NCBI GenBank assembly: GCA_038496445.1
Contig: JALMLS010000342.1
Location: 248,001-312,000, forward strand
From: Trichosphaerium sp. ATCC 40318
Lineage: Eukaryota; Discosea; Flabellinia; Trichosidae
Direction of reading: 5' to 3'
Length of the DNA: 64,000 bases
Both the position numbers and the translations under genes were made by a program. Positions 1 to 12,076 of the stretch are shown piece by piece; the stretch's first letter is position 1, and every line of letters starts with the position of its first letter. A model generated the notes under the pieces. That model searched no databases and had not been told where the DNA came from. It saw only the letters and a list, made by a program, of their open reading frames with translations.

Positions 1-448
1 GAACAACGCAGCCTACGTCAGCTATTCCCAAGAGCTTAGCAGTTTTGTGAAAATACACTATTTCCAAGAACTTCTAAAAAAAACCGCCGAATTGATGGAG
101 CGGCACACAACGCAAGAAGCGCACCCACGAGCAGTACAGTTGATAGCTGTAGTACTACACCTATTCCCTTTTCACTTCCGTGTAAACAACAAAAGCTGCA
201 AGAGGTTTGTTCAATTTGGGTGTGCAACCAACTTTCAATTCCCAACAACACGAAATCACTTTCAGACCCTTCTCCAGGCTTACGATTTCGAGTACTACAC
301 GTTCTACGCGAAACGAATGAAAGATTCCGTGAAGCTAGCGCAGATTCGGATTTCGTTACGCCAATACTCGCTCGAAAAAGCGAAGCCGAAAACTCAAGTA
401 GTGAGCTTTTTTACTGCCTTAAACAATCACGACTCCCCACAGATTTAG
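1..448 (+). CDS. possible 3' end of an unidentified gene cut by the window edge
   Basis: The frame beginning at base 2 is open without interruption to a stop at 446-448 (about 148 codons), which is longer than the surrounding frames. The peptide has a mixed, protein-like composition (for example ELLKKTAELMERHTTQEAHP early and a basic stretch near the end), but I recognise no domain. An overlapping +1 frame is also open from 220 to 708, so an intron could switch frames inside this stretch. No start codon is visible inside the window. It could be the last exon of a gene lying to the left, or chance. Confidence 0.22.
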   Translation, partial: NNAAYVSYSQELSSFVKIHYFQELLKKTAELMERHTTQEAHPRAVQLIAVVLHLFPFHFRVNNKSCKRFVQFGCATNFQFPTTRNHFQTLLQAYDFEYYTFYAKRMKDSVKLAQIRISLRQYSLEKAKPKTQVVSFFTALNNHDSPQI

Positions 449-3400
449 CCCGCCAAGTTTTTGAGAAAGTACTTTGTTTCGCCCAATATTGTTGCTTGAA
501 TACTATTCATAATTTTACTTTTTATTCGTTGTACAACTTTGGTTATTCCCGCAAGCATTACACTCTTGCGAACTTTTTTACAGTAAAATTTTTGAGTTTC
601 ACATCTAGTTGTACAATTTATCCTGTTTGGTATTCCTTAGAATTGTCTTGCTTTTTAAGAATAGCTTTAATAGACCAAGACAGTGCAGATGCATCTTTCG
701 GGGCGTGAAGAGGGGGTAAGATTGTATCTTGAGGTGGGTACACGCAAACCAATGGCCTGTGAGGAGCCTTCTGGTAGAACTCGCTACCGTTTTCTGTGTA
801 AAAATAATAATGCAGTTGGTATTGTCCTTTGCAGTTTCCTGATTGAATCGGCTCAATGTTGTCATAAGGCTGTAATCCAGCGTGCTTTAAAGAGAATTGG
901 GAACCTAAACAAAATGTTAGAAAGTACAACAGAGATAGTCACTCGTTACGAGGGTATCTACTACTGACAGTAACTATTGCGTTGCAGGACTTACAGAAGG
1001 TTTTATACTCGGGTAGGGTCATTTCTTCTCGTAAATTGTTCGGTATTTTTGACTCCTACGCAAAGATAAGAAGGAGATAATTAGATTTATCCTGTGCGTC
1101 ACATGATTTAAAACGAGTTTTTTTACAACTTCGTCGGGAGTTGTAGGTTAATTATTTTGTAACAACGTGTTTTGTTTTGAAATACGTACTGAGCAGATGG
1201 TGTTCGAGTGACGCGCAATAGCTGAAGTGTTGTACAAAATGCTTTATAATGTGAAACACAACTTTTATTTAATTAACCCATTAGTTGCTCCAAAGCACTC
1301 GTAGATGAGAGATAGCGTGACCACCCTTCGTGTTCAGCTAACAACCCCCCATAATGGATCAGAGAACTTTTTCCATACCACGCTAGTTCAAATGTTGAAG
1401 CAAGATAAAAAAAAATACGCACCAGTCTTCAACACATCCAGAATTAGAGAAATGGTGTAAAGTTAAAAAGTGTTTTCTTTATCACTTTTAGTTTGGGTGA
1501 TATTGCCTTACCTCCGTGCAGTTGTTGAGCTTAATTGTTTTAAGTGCCTTCATTTCAAAGGGTGCTTACCCAGTTGGCGAGATTTGGTTGGTTCGTAATT
1601 GTACCTTTTGCAAAACCGCACCGTTCCGTTGTGCCTCCCCACGTGATTTATTTGAGACTCACGTGATTTTCTTGTCTTGTATCGACGCAACATCTAGGTC
1701 TTCTACGGTAACAAAAATAAAAACCAAAAAAGAGCTATGGTGATCAGACGTACCACATTAAGAATTTAACAAATACAAAGACGGAGGTACGAATCTGCAC
1801 TAGTACTACCATTTCCCAAGCTTTGTTCTGACTATTCCTAATTCGCAAAGGCTTACCCCAGCGTCACAACGCGTCTTGAGGCTCAATCCGTCACACAGTA
1901 CGATGGTTTTTTATGTATAAACCATAACTCGAGGTATACTACCTCCAGTGCCTCAGATCAAGTATGCATGCGATAAAATACAGCGACAAAGCCAGGTGCG
2001 TGGCTTTTCTTTCATTTTGAAAATATATATGTCTCTTTGTTTTGTCACAATATTCTGTTTTTTAAGGCTTTGACGGATACCTTGTATCCACTAAGCGTAA
2101 TATATTAGAGTACAAGACCCTACGGCATTAAAAATAAGGGAAAAAAAGCTGATAATGCGGAAGTACAAAAAGTGCCAAACGGAATAAGGCGCGAAATGCA
2201 CTAAAGTATAATTAGTACGTACGTAAGTAGTCGCTTTACGAATTTTGTTTTAACCATTGCCAGCCGCATATTCACCTCATTACGAAAATTGCAAGGTCTC
2301 ATAACACTCGCGTGCAGATTAAACGTTTTTTTTTGTCGTTTCGAGCCACGTGCTTGGAATAAAAAGGCTAAACGCAAAGTCAGGGCGATAATGGAACATG
2401 CAGTTACACAAATGAAAAACACCGTACCGAGGCAAACTTTCGAAACAAGGATGCTTGCGATCACAAGCTAGAACGCTCGTCCGTAAAATAGCGCGACTCT
2501 TCATTGTTTTATTTTCGTGAAGGCGGTGACACGAAATAAAGGCACGTAGATTCGTCCTCGTCTTTTTGGGCAGTTTGTTGTAATTCTGTTTTGGTCTTCT
2601 GCTTCCAGTTTACGTAATGACCATACATTTATTGCGTCTAATGACCGTCATCACGATTCGTTTGATGTCATACTGTTTAAAGTACGTTCGACACTGGCGA
2701 TACAATTACGTATTCTTCCTTAATTGAATGTTTTAAGTAGTTAGAGGTTATGAGAGCGCTGAATTGTTGACAACATATAACCCTTTGGTGGCGTAGTTTG
2801 CATGGTGACGAAAACTTGAATGTGTATTTTTACTTCAGTGCAGATAACAGCGCTAGTCCTGCCGCCAACTCCTACTAATACTTCGTGTAGTGCTTGCTGT
2901 GTGTGAGGTTTTTGTAAGTATAGAATACAACAAAATATTTTATGTAGTATTTTAGTATCACAAAGGTTTGTGATGCTTGAGTATGTTCGAGAGCGTTCGT
3001 GATTTTACTACTAATTTAAAATAGTTTATTATTTTCTAATTGAGTTGCACCGATATCACGTGGGTTAAAAATTATGTTGGATTTGCTCAAAATAACAATA
3101 GTTTATTTTTTCTTTTTCTTTTCTTTAGGTAGTACCGTATTCTTAAAAAAACTCACCCGACAAATTGTTTTGAGTACGTAGACGTTTCAGTATGAACGCT
3201 AATTATTATTAGTAGTACGACATCTCTTAGCATTGGTTGATTAGTTTATTTTGAAACTTTTAGTTGTGGCAAAGAGGTACAAGCGAGAGCGTTTTATAAA
3301 TTTTTTGAAAAAATTTTAAATTAGTCAACTTGTTTGTGAACGAACCTTCACTTATAACCTGAAAAAGAAGTAATTCTTATTTATGTTTTAGAGTGTAAAT

Positions 3401-4246
3401 TGAGTGAAGTCGTAACCGAGGAAAAATATCTCGAGACAAAACTGTAGTTTAGCTTTAGACTAAAGTTGCCGCGTACGTTTCTAGTATAAACCTATTGTGT
3501 TTTTCAAAAACTACACTACTATTTATAGTCCGGAAAACGTGCGCAGAAGTATTCAAAAAAATAAAATAAGCATTGGATTTGAATCTATCACTCCTTATTC
3601 GAAACCCGGGGTGTCTTCAGTACCGTTACTACATGAAGTCTGTCGCTAGAGTATGAAAAAAAAAGAAGAACAAACTCCGATTTAAAAAAGCTCAGCGTAC
3701 TAAACCAAAACACGTGCGTACCAGTCAATGTTATGCTAAATTTGTTTTAAATGGCGTCAAACGTGAGCAAAGTTGCTTAAGAGTTTACTTGCACACTTCC
3801 TCAGGACTTTCGAAAAAAAAACGACATAAAATCACAGACGATGGATTGAAGTTTTTTTTCCGCGTTTGGATGGCGTAACAGAGTTACGTCCTGCATTTAC
3901 GGTACGTACTATAACGAAATCAACGATTATGACATCAACTTGTGTCGCTATCCGAGAACGCCTATAACATATTATTGAACCAACACGTGTAAAGCATGAA
4001 CAAACAAAAAATCCCGCGTTGGCGATGTACACATAAAAATAACCTCGGAAGTTTCACGCCGGACTTTTAAAAACAGCTAATTCTCACAAGCACAGCATCA
4101 AGAGCTCCTTTCTAAAATTCCATTCCTATGCACAACCCTATTTTATTCCCAAGCGATGGTACTATCACCTAACGATTCAATAAAGAGAGTTGACTTTATA
4201 TTTAGTTGCTAGCGAGAGCGAGCAAGAGCTTGTAGTTCCAAAGACA
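449..4246. other. gene-poor intergenic region
   Basis: I see no convincing coding region, tRNA, rRNA or array here. Short open frames (683-967, 1516-1743, 2289-2471, 3832-4032) have no recognisable domain, no good splice continuation and overlap each other on both strands. The region has scattered A/T runs and many GTAC words but no tandem repeat. The last ~150 bases must hold the promoter of the downstream kinase gene. Confidence 0.5.
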
Positions 4247-5432
4247 ATGATTATAAAGAACGAGAGTTTAAAAACGATAACGAAGTACAAAACCGGGAAG
4301 AAACTGGGAGAAGGCGCCTCTTCTGTCGTCTACGCGGCCAAGACATCAAAAAAACATAAACGAGTAGCTTTAAAATTTTTCAAAACCAAATTTTATGCGA
4401 AACACGTGAGTCTTGTTGAAGAGGAGGCCAAGATTATTCGAAGTTTCAAACATCCTAATATTGTAAAGTTATTGGATACATCTGTTCAAAACAGTACGTA
4501 GATAATTATTGTAGCAGTAGAAAACGTGTTTCTTCCTTGTGAAGTAAAAAAATCTTTTCTGTTTTTTTTTTATTTTTATTTTTCGTATTATCATTCCTTT
4601 TTTGGCTCTGTTTCGAAAAAGGCTCTTTAAAAAACCCTTGCCTTTACTTTGTATTAAAAAAACACCAGTCACCACGTTTTGTTTAATGAATAATCACATA
4701 ACCCTCGTGTAGATGTTCCCGTGTTTGTTTTTGAAAGATGCAAAGCAAGCCTTGGAGTCACACTAGACGAAAGACCCTTTGTACTATTATCCACGTACAA
4801 AAGTATAATACGACAAATTCTTGGCGCCCTCGTAGCAATACACGCAGCCGGTTACGTCCACAGAGACGTTAAAGTTGGTACGCCCAGAACTAAGAAATAA
4901 AAAACAGCTCTAACTCAGTTTTGTAGAAAATATTCTTGTAGATTACGCGGGTTGTGTTAAACTAGCTGATTTCGGATTCGCAGTCACTGTTGATAAGGCC
5001 TTGAAAGGGGCTTCTAATGTAGCTGGCACTCGCTACGTACGCATTACTAAGTTTAAGCTTATCCTAACAACCTTGTAGTACATGCCACCTGAAGCTTTTG
5101 TAGCTCCGCGAGCGTATAATGAGACTTTTGATATCTGGTCTGTCGGTATACTCACATTTAAGTTGTTGGCACAAGTCGACCATTATGAAATGCACGGGCG
5201 AACCAAATACGGCAGTGAGCAAAAGATGATACAATTATACGCCAAGGGCACGCTTGACATGAAACCTTACAAGAAAGATCTGGGTCGCGAAGAATTTGAG
5301 TTCATTTCAGCTGCTTTAACTGTTGATTTCTTGAAGAGACCGAGCGCAGCGGAGTGTCTAAAACTTGCTTTTTGTAGAACACCACCGAAAAAAAGGAAGC
5401 ACAGAAGATTTTTGTCGGTCTCCAAGTCCTAA
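4247..5432 (+). CDS. Ser/Thr protein kinase, minimal catalytic domain
   Basis: A small, single-domain eukaryotic protein kinase of about 291 residues. Four exons fit: 4247-4493, 4713-4877, 4927-5036 and 5079-5432. All three introns begin GTACG, and introns 2 and 3 carry CTAAC before TAG. Visible kinase motifs: glycine loop LGEGASSVV (G21, G23), ATP lysine in VALKFF (K43), catalytic HRDVKVEN (H132-D134, K136, N139), metal-binding DFG (152-154), and PPE in place of APE (177-179), followed by DIWSVGI of subdomain IX. All key residues are present, so it should be active. There are no extra domains, and the C-terminus is a short basic tail (KKRKHRR). The ATG at 4247 is chosen because the glycine loop starts about 20 residues later; upstream in-frame codons lack ATG. 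The closest group looks like CAMK/STE, but I cannot assign a subfamily. Confidence 0.85.
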
Positions 5433-5539
5433 AGAAAGACAAAAAAATCACGTGATACAAACAAAACCAAAAACTCTAGAAACAAAATTTTGTCACCTGG
5501 GTTTAAAAATTCAGTGATGACCTCTGGGGTGCTAGTGTA

Positions 5540-5545
5540 AATAAA
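5540..5545 (+). terminator. AATAAA polyadenylation signal
   Basis: A consensus AATAAA lies about 108 nt after the kinase stop codon, in an A/T-rich 3' flank shared with the convergent membrane-protein gene. Confidence 0.3.
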
Positions 5546-5671
5546 CTGTATTAATATTCGTTCGTAACTCTTGAAGTGAATAAAAAAATACAAACAAAAA
5601 AAAAGTGTTGAGTGGTTTTTATTTGGATTACATGAGATTGTATCACATGGCTACTTATTGGTAGTAATACA

Positions 5672-7514
5672 CTACAGTTCGTAATCTTCTTCGTCAGTAT
5701 TAAGATCCACTGTAGGCGACCCTTTATCTATAAGCGCTGTGCTATTATGACGCTTTACTACAGGGTCGGCTGTGGATCGTGAGTGAGTGCGCATACGCCT
5801 AGGTTTGCGTGGTGGAGGAGCCAAACTGAGTGTTTGTAATCCTAAGTACACATTGGCTGATAACCTACATTCTGTTAGTGAAATTACTTTTGTATTATAC
5901 CATACCAGAAGAGGTACCACCATACTACACGACCAACTGGTTTTGTGGTTACGCCCATTGCATAAGGAATGTAAAGAGCTACCATTAACACTATTATAGA
6001 GGCAATACTGAGCAGCTTGATCAACATCTAGCATGGTCATTAGTGAGTATTAATTCTCTATCATTTTGTACTTACATCTCTAAGTGCTCTTTGCCTTTGT
6101 GTAGTTGCTGATGACTGTAATTTGGCAGCATTAGCCTTATATACACTGTATACGCGTGCTATAGTTACAACACAATATAACACAGTACATATCGATGTAA
6201 TAGTATAGAACAAAGCAGTCGCAAATGCCATCTGTCAACAAGAATATTAGCAAAAAAAGCTAATGGAAACACATTTTTGACGCACAGCACGTAGTAAAGA
6301 AGGGAATATAGCCCTTAGCATAGATGCTGCAAACTCTTGCAACAATAAAATAGCCATCCATGCGAAAAAAACCCAACGATACGTGTCAAGGAAGGCAGGA
6401 GCGTAAATACTCATCTGTTTGAGGAACTCGTGCCTAAAATACCATCAGTTTTTGTCAAAGGGGTACATATTTATGACATACCAGTACAGGGCAACAAGCA
6501 TTGTTGGTGCAAGAATAAATGGTAGGGAAAGAGTAACAAGAATTTCGTTCATGTAGTACGGGTAAATGTTCCTTGTTCCCAAAGGATCAATAGGAAAATA
6601 AGCAAGCATCACTAAGAGTGGTCAGTACAAAGTGTCGCAGTGTTATGTAAACGAAAGCCCAAGTCGTACATAGAGATGCGAATATACCAAAACAGATACC
6701 AACAAATCCAACACTACATTGTTTCTTCTTTCGCGTGACGTATTGCACAAACCTAAGGGCATTCAATGAACAAGCTTGCTGGTACAGCTGGAGACATGTG
6801 GTTGTACTCACCTTACAGAGGCAAAAACGAGATTTGCTAGAATGAACAAAGTCATGCTAGCTTGCCACACAATCATACCAATGGACGTGTAGACGTCGTA
6901 CCAGTCGTTGTTTTCTACTTCCATTAGAGGTCTCTAGAACTTTGTTTGTAGCGTACGTGGTAAGATTAGAGCTTCCATTGTAATGTTAACGTTGTCTAGA
7001 GGAAGATTATCAATGTCATCTTCGTCAACAGCCACAATTGGTATTGTAATGTCATCGGTATTCGACCCGTCTACAAAGTACATCTCGTTCCCAGGGCGAG
7101 AGTCACTACATACAATAGCTTTTGCTTGTAGTAGCTCTCGAAATTTAGGCTCAAATGGAATGGCGCAATCACGCAATATAACGATGGCTCCTGTGTAGTC
7201 GTTAAACCTGCGCTAAAAGTAATGATTTTGCACCCGAAATGTTGTTTGCAGTTGACAAAACAAGTTGTCCTGTAATGTTCGCAAACTCTAACGAGTTACC
7301 GCCATATTTTAATGGCCATACCCTAGTGCATATTTAGGGGCATGCTGGGTAGCTGGTTGGGAACTTGTACCTTAAAGTGGCGTTTTGTCCGTTTGAAGAC
7401 TCCACAAACATTTGCGTAGCTACCAAAGGCGCACATACTAACTAATTAACACGCGTAAACAAACCGTTGCGTACGGAGAATAAGCAAGTAGATTATCGGC
7501 GTGTAGTGTGTCAT
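5672..7514 (-). CDS. secreted-ectodomain multi-pass membrane protein with PA-like domain (paralogue 1)
   Basis: Start ATG is at 7514 on the minus strand and the stop at 5672-5674. Exon 1 (MTHYTPIIYLLILL) joined across a 37-nt GTACG intron to CAPLVATQ makes a clean signal peptide. The ectodomain contains NDYTGAIVILRDCAIPFEP, the pattern of a protease-associated (PA) fold, ending near 6960. Short in-frame introns (about 39-60 nt) then lead to several hydrophobic segments: SIGMIVWQASMTLFILANLV, a second around FVGICFGIFASLC, and further ones to about 6060. A serine/acid-rich tail ends in DEEDYEL. The layout (signal peptide, PA-like ectodomain, about seven helices, cytosolic tail) suggests a receptor or sorting protein, but the function is unknown. 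It shares this layout with the gene at 16499-18216. It is divergent from the acid phosphatase, with 226 bp between the starts. Confidence 0.6.
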
Positions 7515-7740
7515 TTGATAGTCTATATTACTATCTAACCATTCACAGTTCAAAAGGATAACGGTGTTTGATCTTTTGTCGTGTTGTGGCTGACTTTTAC
7601 TCTGTTTGGCGTTTACACGTACAGTGGATTGCTAAGCGTCTATGTCAGCTATTTTTGACTAGATGACTTTTTTCAACAACAAATTAAAACAGTGGTAATC
7701 AAAATTCAGCACTATTCATAACCCTTCTTGATACACAGAG
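7515..7740. promoter_or_regulatory. divergent promoter region between membrane protein and acid phosphatase
   Basis: The 226 bp between the two start codons must hold both promoters. Both products carry signal peptides, so co-expression is possible. I see no TATA box or other named element that I can support. Confidence 0.35.
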
Positions 7741-9303
7741 ATGGCTCGCTTGAATGTACTGGTACGTACATATTATACGTTGCAGAAAAGCAAAATAGAT
7801 ACGAAGTATTAATAAGCGTTGTAGGTACTCATAAGCGCTACAGTACTTGTTCTGGCTGCGAATGCCATTCGTTATCCCACAAAATACTGTAATCCAGGCA
7901 CAAAACTACCTATGGAGAAAAAAGAGCACGGAGCATCCTTACAACTGGTCCAAGGCATTCGAATTGAGTAAAATAACGTGTCATTAATTCCAATTTGCAG
8001 TATTGACAAGACATGGAGACAGATCACCTGTTCACGGATGTAAATGGACTGGGTACGCACATGTCAATGCAACCGTCCCATAATGCTCAACATAGCAACC
8101 AACATTTCAAGTGTGACTCATCATCTTACCTTGGGTTTGGTACTACTGAGCTAGAGCAACCTCTGTACAAAAAACAATACATTTCCGGTTGCGAGAGAGG
8201 TTAGAAATTATATGGCATGCCAAATTACTTATTACAACAAAAGGTCAGTTGACAGGTCGCGGATTTCAACAACACGTTACAAACGGCAAAGAAGTTCGTA
8301 GATACTACACAGAAGTATTAGGTTTCTTACCAGAAAAATGGGAAATTCCTGATTCTGTGTATTTGAGAAGTACTGATTACATGCGCACTATTCTCTCGGC
8401 AGAGGTAACTTTATTGCAACTTTGTTCTCCTAATTTCAATAGGCATTTATTAATGGTGTATTTGGAACAGAGACAAGCTTTAGACGTACAGTGCTCACCA
8501 TGAATAAAGAAAGAGACGTTTTGTATCCAAACCCAAGAAGGTGTCCTTTATTGCAACACAACTACGAAGCTTTTGAGGAGTCAGCTCTAAACAAGGATCA
8601 TCATGAGAAAGTCACAAAGCCTCTAAGAGTTGACATTGCTAAGGCACTTGGTATTGAAGAAGAAGAAGTCCAAGGCATGGAAGTATACGCTGATTGTGCA
8701 TATTGTTACTTATGTCACAACATGGATATTCCAACAGCCATAGATCAACATCTTTTTGACAGAATTAGTGAAGAGTTTTTATGGCGCTACAGGTACCCTA
8801 TCGCTCATATTATCTGTGTTTACAGTATTCTAGAACGAGAGGAGGATACCCATCTCCTATTGAAAATGGAAGGCTTGGAATTGGTGAAATCTTGAAAATA
8901 TGGATTGACAATGTTAACACAAAGATTGCTGACGCAAACTCTCCACTTCAGCTTTCTGTAATGGCGGTAAGAGTTGTTTAATTTTTGTTGATCTGGCCCT
9001 TCGCAATTTTAGTACTGACTAGCGTTCAAGGCACATGACACAACTCTCCTTCCTCTCCTAGAGGCTTTCCAGGTTCTCGAAGAATGGCCAGGTTATGCAG
9101 CGACTGTAATTTTAGAGCTATGGGAGACTGAAGGTACTCACGCCATTCGTCTACGTGTAAATGGCGAATCTGTCCTTATACCAGGATGTGACAAAGAGCT
9201 ATGCTCATTTAACTTATTTATGGATAAAGTTGCCAAACAATTTTTGCCTATTGAGGGAGAATGCTTTCGCTCGCCACAATCCAAAAACAAACCAGAATTG
9301 TAA
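7741..9303 (+). CDS. secreted histidine acid phosphatase (branch 2)
   Basis: A phosphomonoesterase of the histidine acid phosphatase family, likely secreted or lysosomal. Exon 1 (7741-7761) joined to exon 2 (7825-7954) gives the signal peptide MARLNVLVLISATVLVLAA. The catalytic motif LTRHGDRSP sits at residues 52-60 (R54, H55), and the proton-donor motif AHDTT lies near 9035. Between them are GQLTGRGFQQHV (matching the family's G-x-LT-x-xG), STDYMRTILSA and GTETSFRRTV. Stop TAA is at 9301-9303. Intron 2 (7955-8000) seems to start with GC rather than GT, since only that junction restores LVQVLTRHGDRSP. Other introns lie near 8050, 8197, 8406, 8792 and 8966. The protein is about 400 residues, normal for the family. 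The two catalytic motifs are both intact, so it should be active. Confidence 0.88.
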
Positions 9304-9516
9304 ATAAACATTTCTTGGATTTTACGTGCACAGTACAACCAAAAGTTCTATTACATTTTCCAGACCACGAACGCCACCTACGCTATCACCAATGGAAATC
9401 TATTGAACAATAATTGATCTGTCACATTACTTTGGGATAGAACCATTTTAGTGCCAGGGTTGCCCTGATTTCGGTGAAGAAAGTTTAAATTGTAGTTTCT
9501 AGATTCAGTACAAACC

Positions 9517-12022
9517 ATGAAGCTTCTCTTGCTATCTTTAGCATTTGCTCTGACAGCAGCACTTGTACAAGACTCTGTCGATTATGATCGCGTACCAAAC
9601 GTGCCAACCCATTACTTTACAGCCCCAAAAGGTATCGTATATTTATCATTTACGTACCACTAATAATTTATAGGCATGAAAGCACTTGCAGGCCCATTTG
9701 AAGGTACAAGAGTACGTGTTTTATTTTTCAATTTATTATTTAACCAAATGTGTCTAACGGGTTTAGACCGATGTAGCCTTGGCTTACATGCGACTCAAAC
9801 ACCCTGGAACGCAATGGACAGTAACAAGTGATTATCAAACAAAACATAATGGCGTAGAACACGTTTACTTGCGTCAAGTAATCAACGGCATAACAGTACG
9901 CTTTTTTTCTACTTAACGAACCCTTTTGTAGAAAATTCGACATTAAATTCCAAAACGTGCTCTAACGCTATTTCCGCTTTAGATCGTAAACGCCGTTGCT
10001 AATATAAACATTCTCAATGGCATGATCCTTAATATGGGCCACACTGTCTACGATATTTCAAGAGGCACACCTGAGATGCCTCCATCAGAGCTTCCATTCG
10101 GCCATTTGACTCCTCAAAAGGCACGTTGTGATCAAATGTTACTTGAGGCGCGAATTCGCTAATACTTCCGAAAAGGCACTTTACGCCGTTTTGGATCACG
10201 TGAAGAGAACTGACAAAGCTTCCATGGAAACACCAGAAACATCTTTCAGCTACATTATCCTTGAAAGCGGTGAGCTAGCTTTAGCACACAGAGTACGCAT
10301 TCGTATATACTATTAGCCGACTTCTAACGTAATCATCCTGTAGTTGGTTGTCGACTTGCACGATGACGTATATGAATCATACGTTGATGTTCAAACTGGT
10401 GAAGTCCACGGCTTGTACAACTGGGTCCAATCCGAAGCCCCAACAAACGCTGAATACACTGCATACCAATACCCAATCACCGATCCAGGAAAAGGTACAG
10501 GTGAGCGCTCAAACTTGATGAACCCATGGCAATCATTCGGTGATGCCAGTCCAGAAGGATACCACGACCAAGTACGTTTGATTTATTAACTTTAGTGTAC
10601 TCACGGTTTTTTTAGGGTACAGGTGAAATCTACCACGTGACTATCGGAAACAATGTATACGCACAAGAGAACCGTGATGGATCTAGCTCTTGGATGAACA
10701 ACTACAGACCAGATGGAGGTACAATTATAGCGTGGCGAGTTTGATGTACTAATGCTGTTTGTAGGTAATCCAAGCCAAGGACTTCTCTTCTCCTTCCCTA
10801 TCGACTTTGGTCAAGAACCACGTCAATACGAAGATGCTGCTATTAGCAACTTGTTTTACTGGAACAATCTCATCCACGATTTGTTCCACATTGGTGGTTT
10901 TGACGAAGCATCAGGAAACTTCCAAGAAAACAACTGGGGTCGTGGTACGTACAGAATAACCAAAAAACCAGAAGTATTTCGTTCTTCATGAATTAACTTT
11001 TTTAAGGCGGTCTCGGAAACGATGCCGTACAAGCCAATGCCCAAGATGGCGCTGGATTCAACAACGCCAACTTCTACACACCACCTGATGGTACGTCAAA
11101 ATCTTATCGAACTCCGACTCACTTCTGTCTTCAGGTCAAAGACCACGTATGCGCATGTACCTATGGACTAGCGCCACTCCTAGAATCGATGGAGATCTAG
11201 ACTCTGGTATTATTGTACACGAATATGGTCACGGTATTTCCAACAGGTACTTAGAAGACTATGATTTTTTTTTGTGAGCACAGTAACTTTTATTGACACC
11301 TTTAGATTGACTGGAGGTCCAAGCGTCGTTAACTGCCTAAGAAGCGGTCAATCAGGCGGTATGGGCGAAGGTTGGGGTGATTGGTGGGCAGTGATGCTTG
11401 AGACTCAAGCCTCTGATACCGCTAGTTCATCTTTCCCAATGGGCGTATATGGTAATGCTTCCAGTTGCTTGTTTAAATATTAATACTTTATGTAGCTACT
11501 AAAAACCCAAAGGGCATCCGTAACTTCCCATACTCTTACGATATGAACACTAACCCACAAACTTTCAAGTACATCTCTGAAAGCGGATACAGTGGTGTCC
11601 ATGCTAAGGTGAGTCACAACATTTATGCTTGCTTATTAACTGTTATGTCAGGGAAGTGTTTGGTGTGAGATTCTCTTTAATGTCTACTGGGAATTGAGAA
11701 CCGCAAACGGTTATGACCCTGACTGGATTAACGGTAAAGGAGGTAACAACGTCATCTGGCAAAATGTCATCGACGGTCTCAAGTAAGTATTAGCCCTCAT
11801 CCCTGGTGTATTCTAACCTAACAACTTTCTAGACTCCAACCTTGCAATCCAGACTTTGTCCAAGCTCGTGATGCTATTATTGAAGCTGATAAAATTAACT
11901 TTGGCGGTGTTAACGTTTGCACAATGTGGAAGGGATTTGCCAGACGTGGTCTTGGTGTCAACGCTGTTGCAACTTCCAACCCTGTCCGTGAAGACTTCAC
12001 CACCCCATCAGAGTGTCAATAG
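9517..12022 (+). CDS. secreted fungalysin-type metallopeptidase (M36)
   Basis: A zinc endopeptidase made as a secreted pro-enzyme. It starts [17 protein letters not shown] (signal peptide) at 9517, followed by a fungalysin/thermolysin propeptide-like region (about 9590-10320), where a long stretch with N-A-V-A-N-I-N and V-D-L-H-D-D is seen. The catalytic part has [14 protein letters not shown] near 10850, the zinc motif HEYGH near 11220, and the third ligand in [11 protein letters not shown] near 11360, all family hallmarks. The stop TAG is at 12020-12022. There are about ten introns of 40-60 nt, many beginning GTACG. The mature length, about 650 residues with propeptide, fits M36. It lies downstream of the acid phosphatase on the same strand, so two secreted hydrolases are adjacent. 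It converges tail-to-tail with the next gene, with only 54 bp between the stops. Confidence 0.92.
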
Positions 12023-12076
12023 GCACAAAATCACACCTATTAAATACATTTGTATTCGTTTTATAAAAGTACATGT

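Noticed and set aside
6934-7300. Suspected frameshifts in the minus-strand PA-like gene
   Set aside because: Two alternative splice choices (a 49-nt and a 39-nt intron) restore one continuous frame, so no frameshift is needed.
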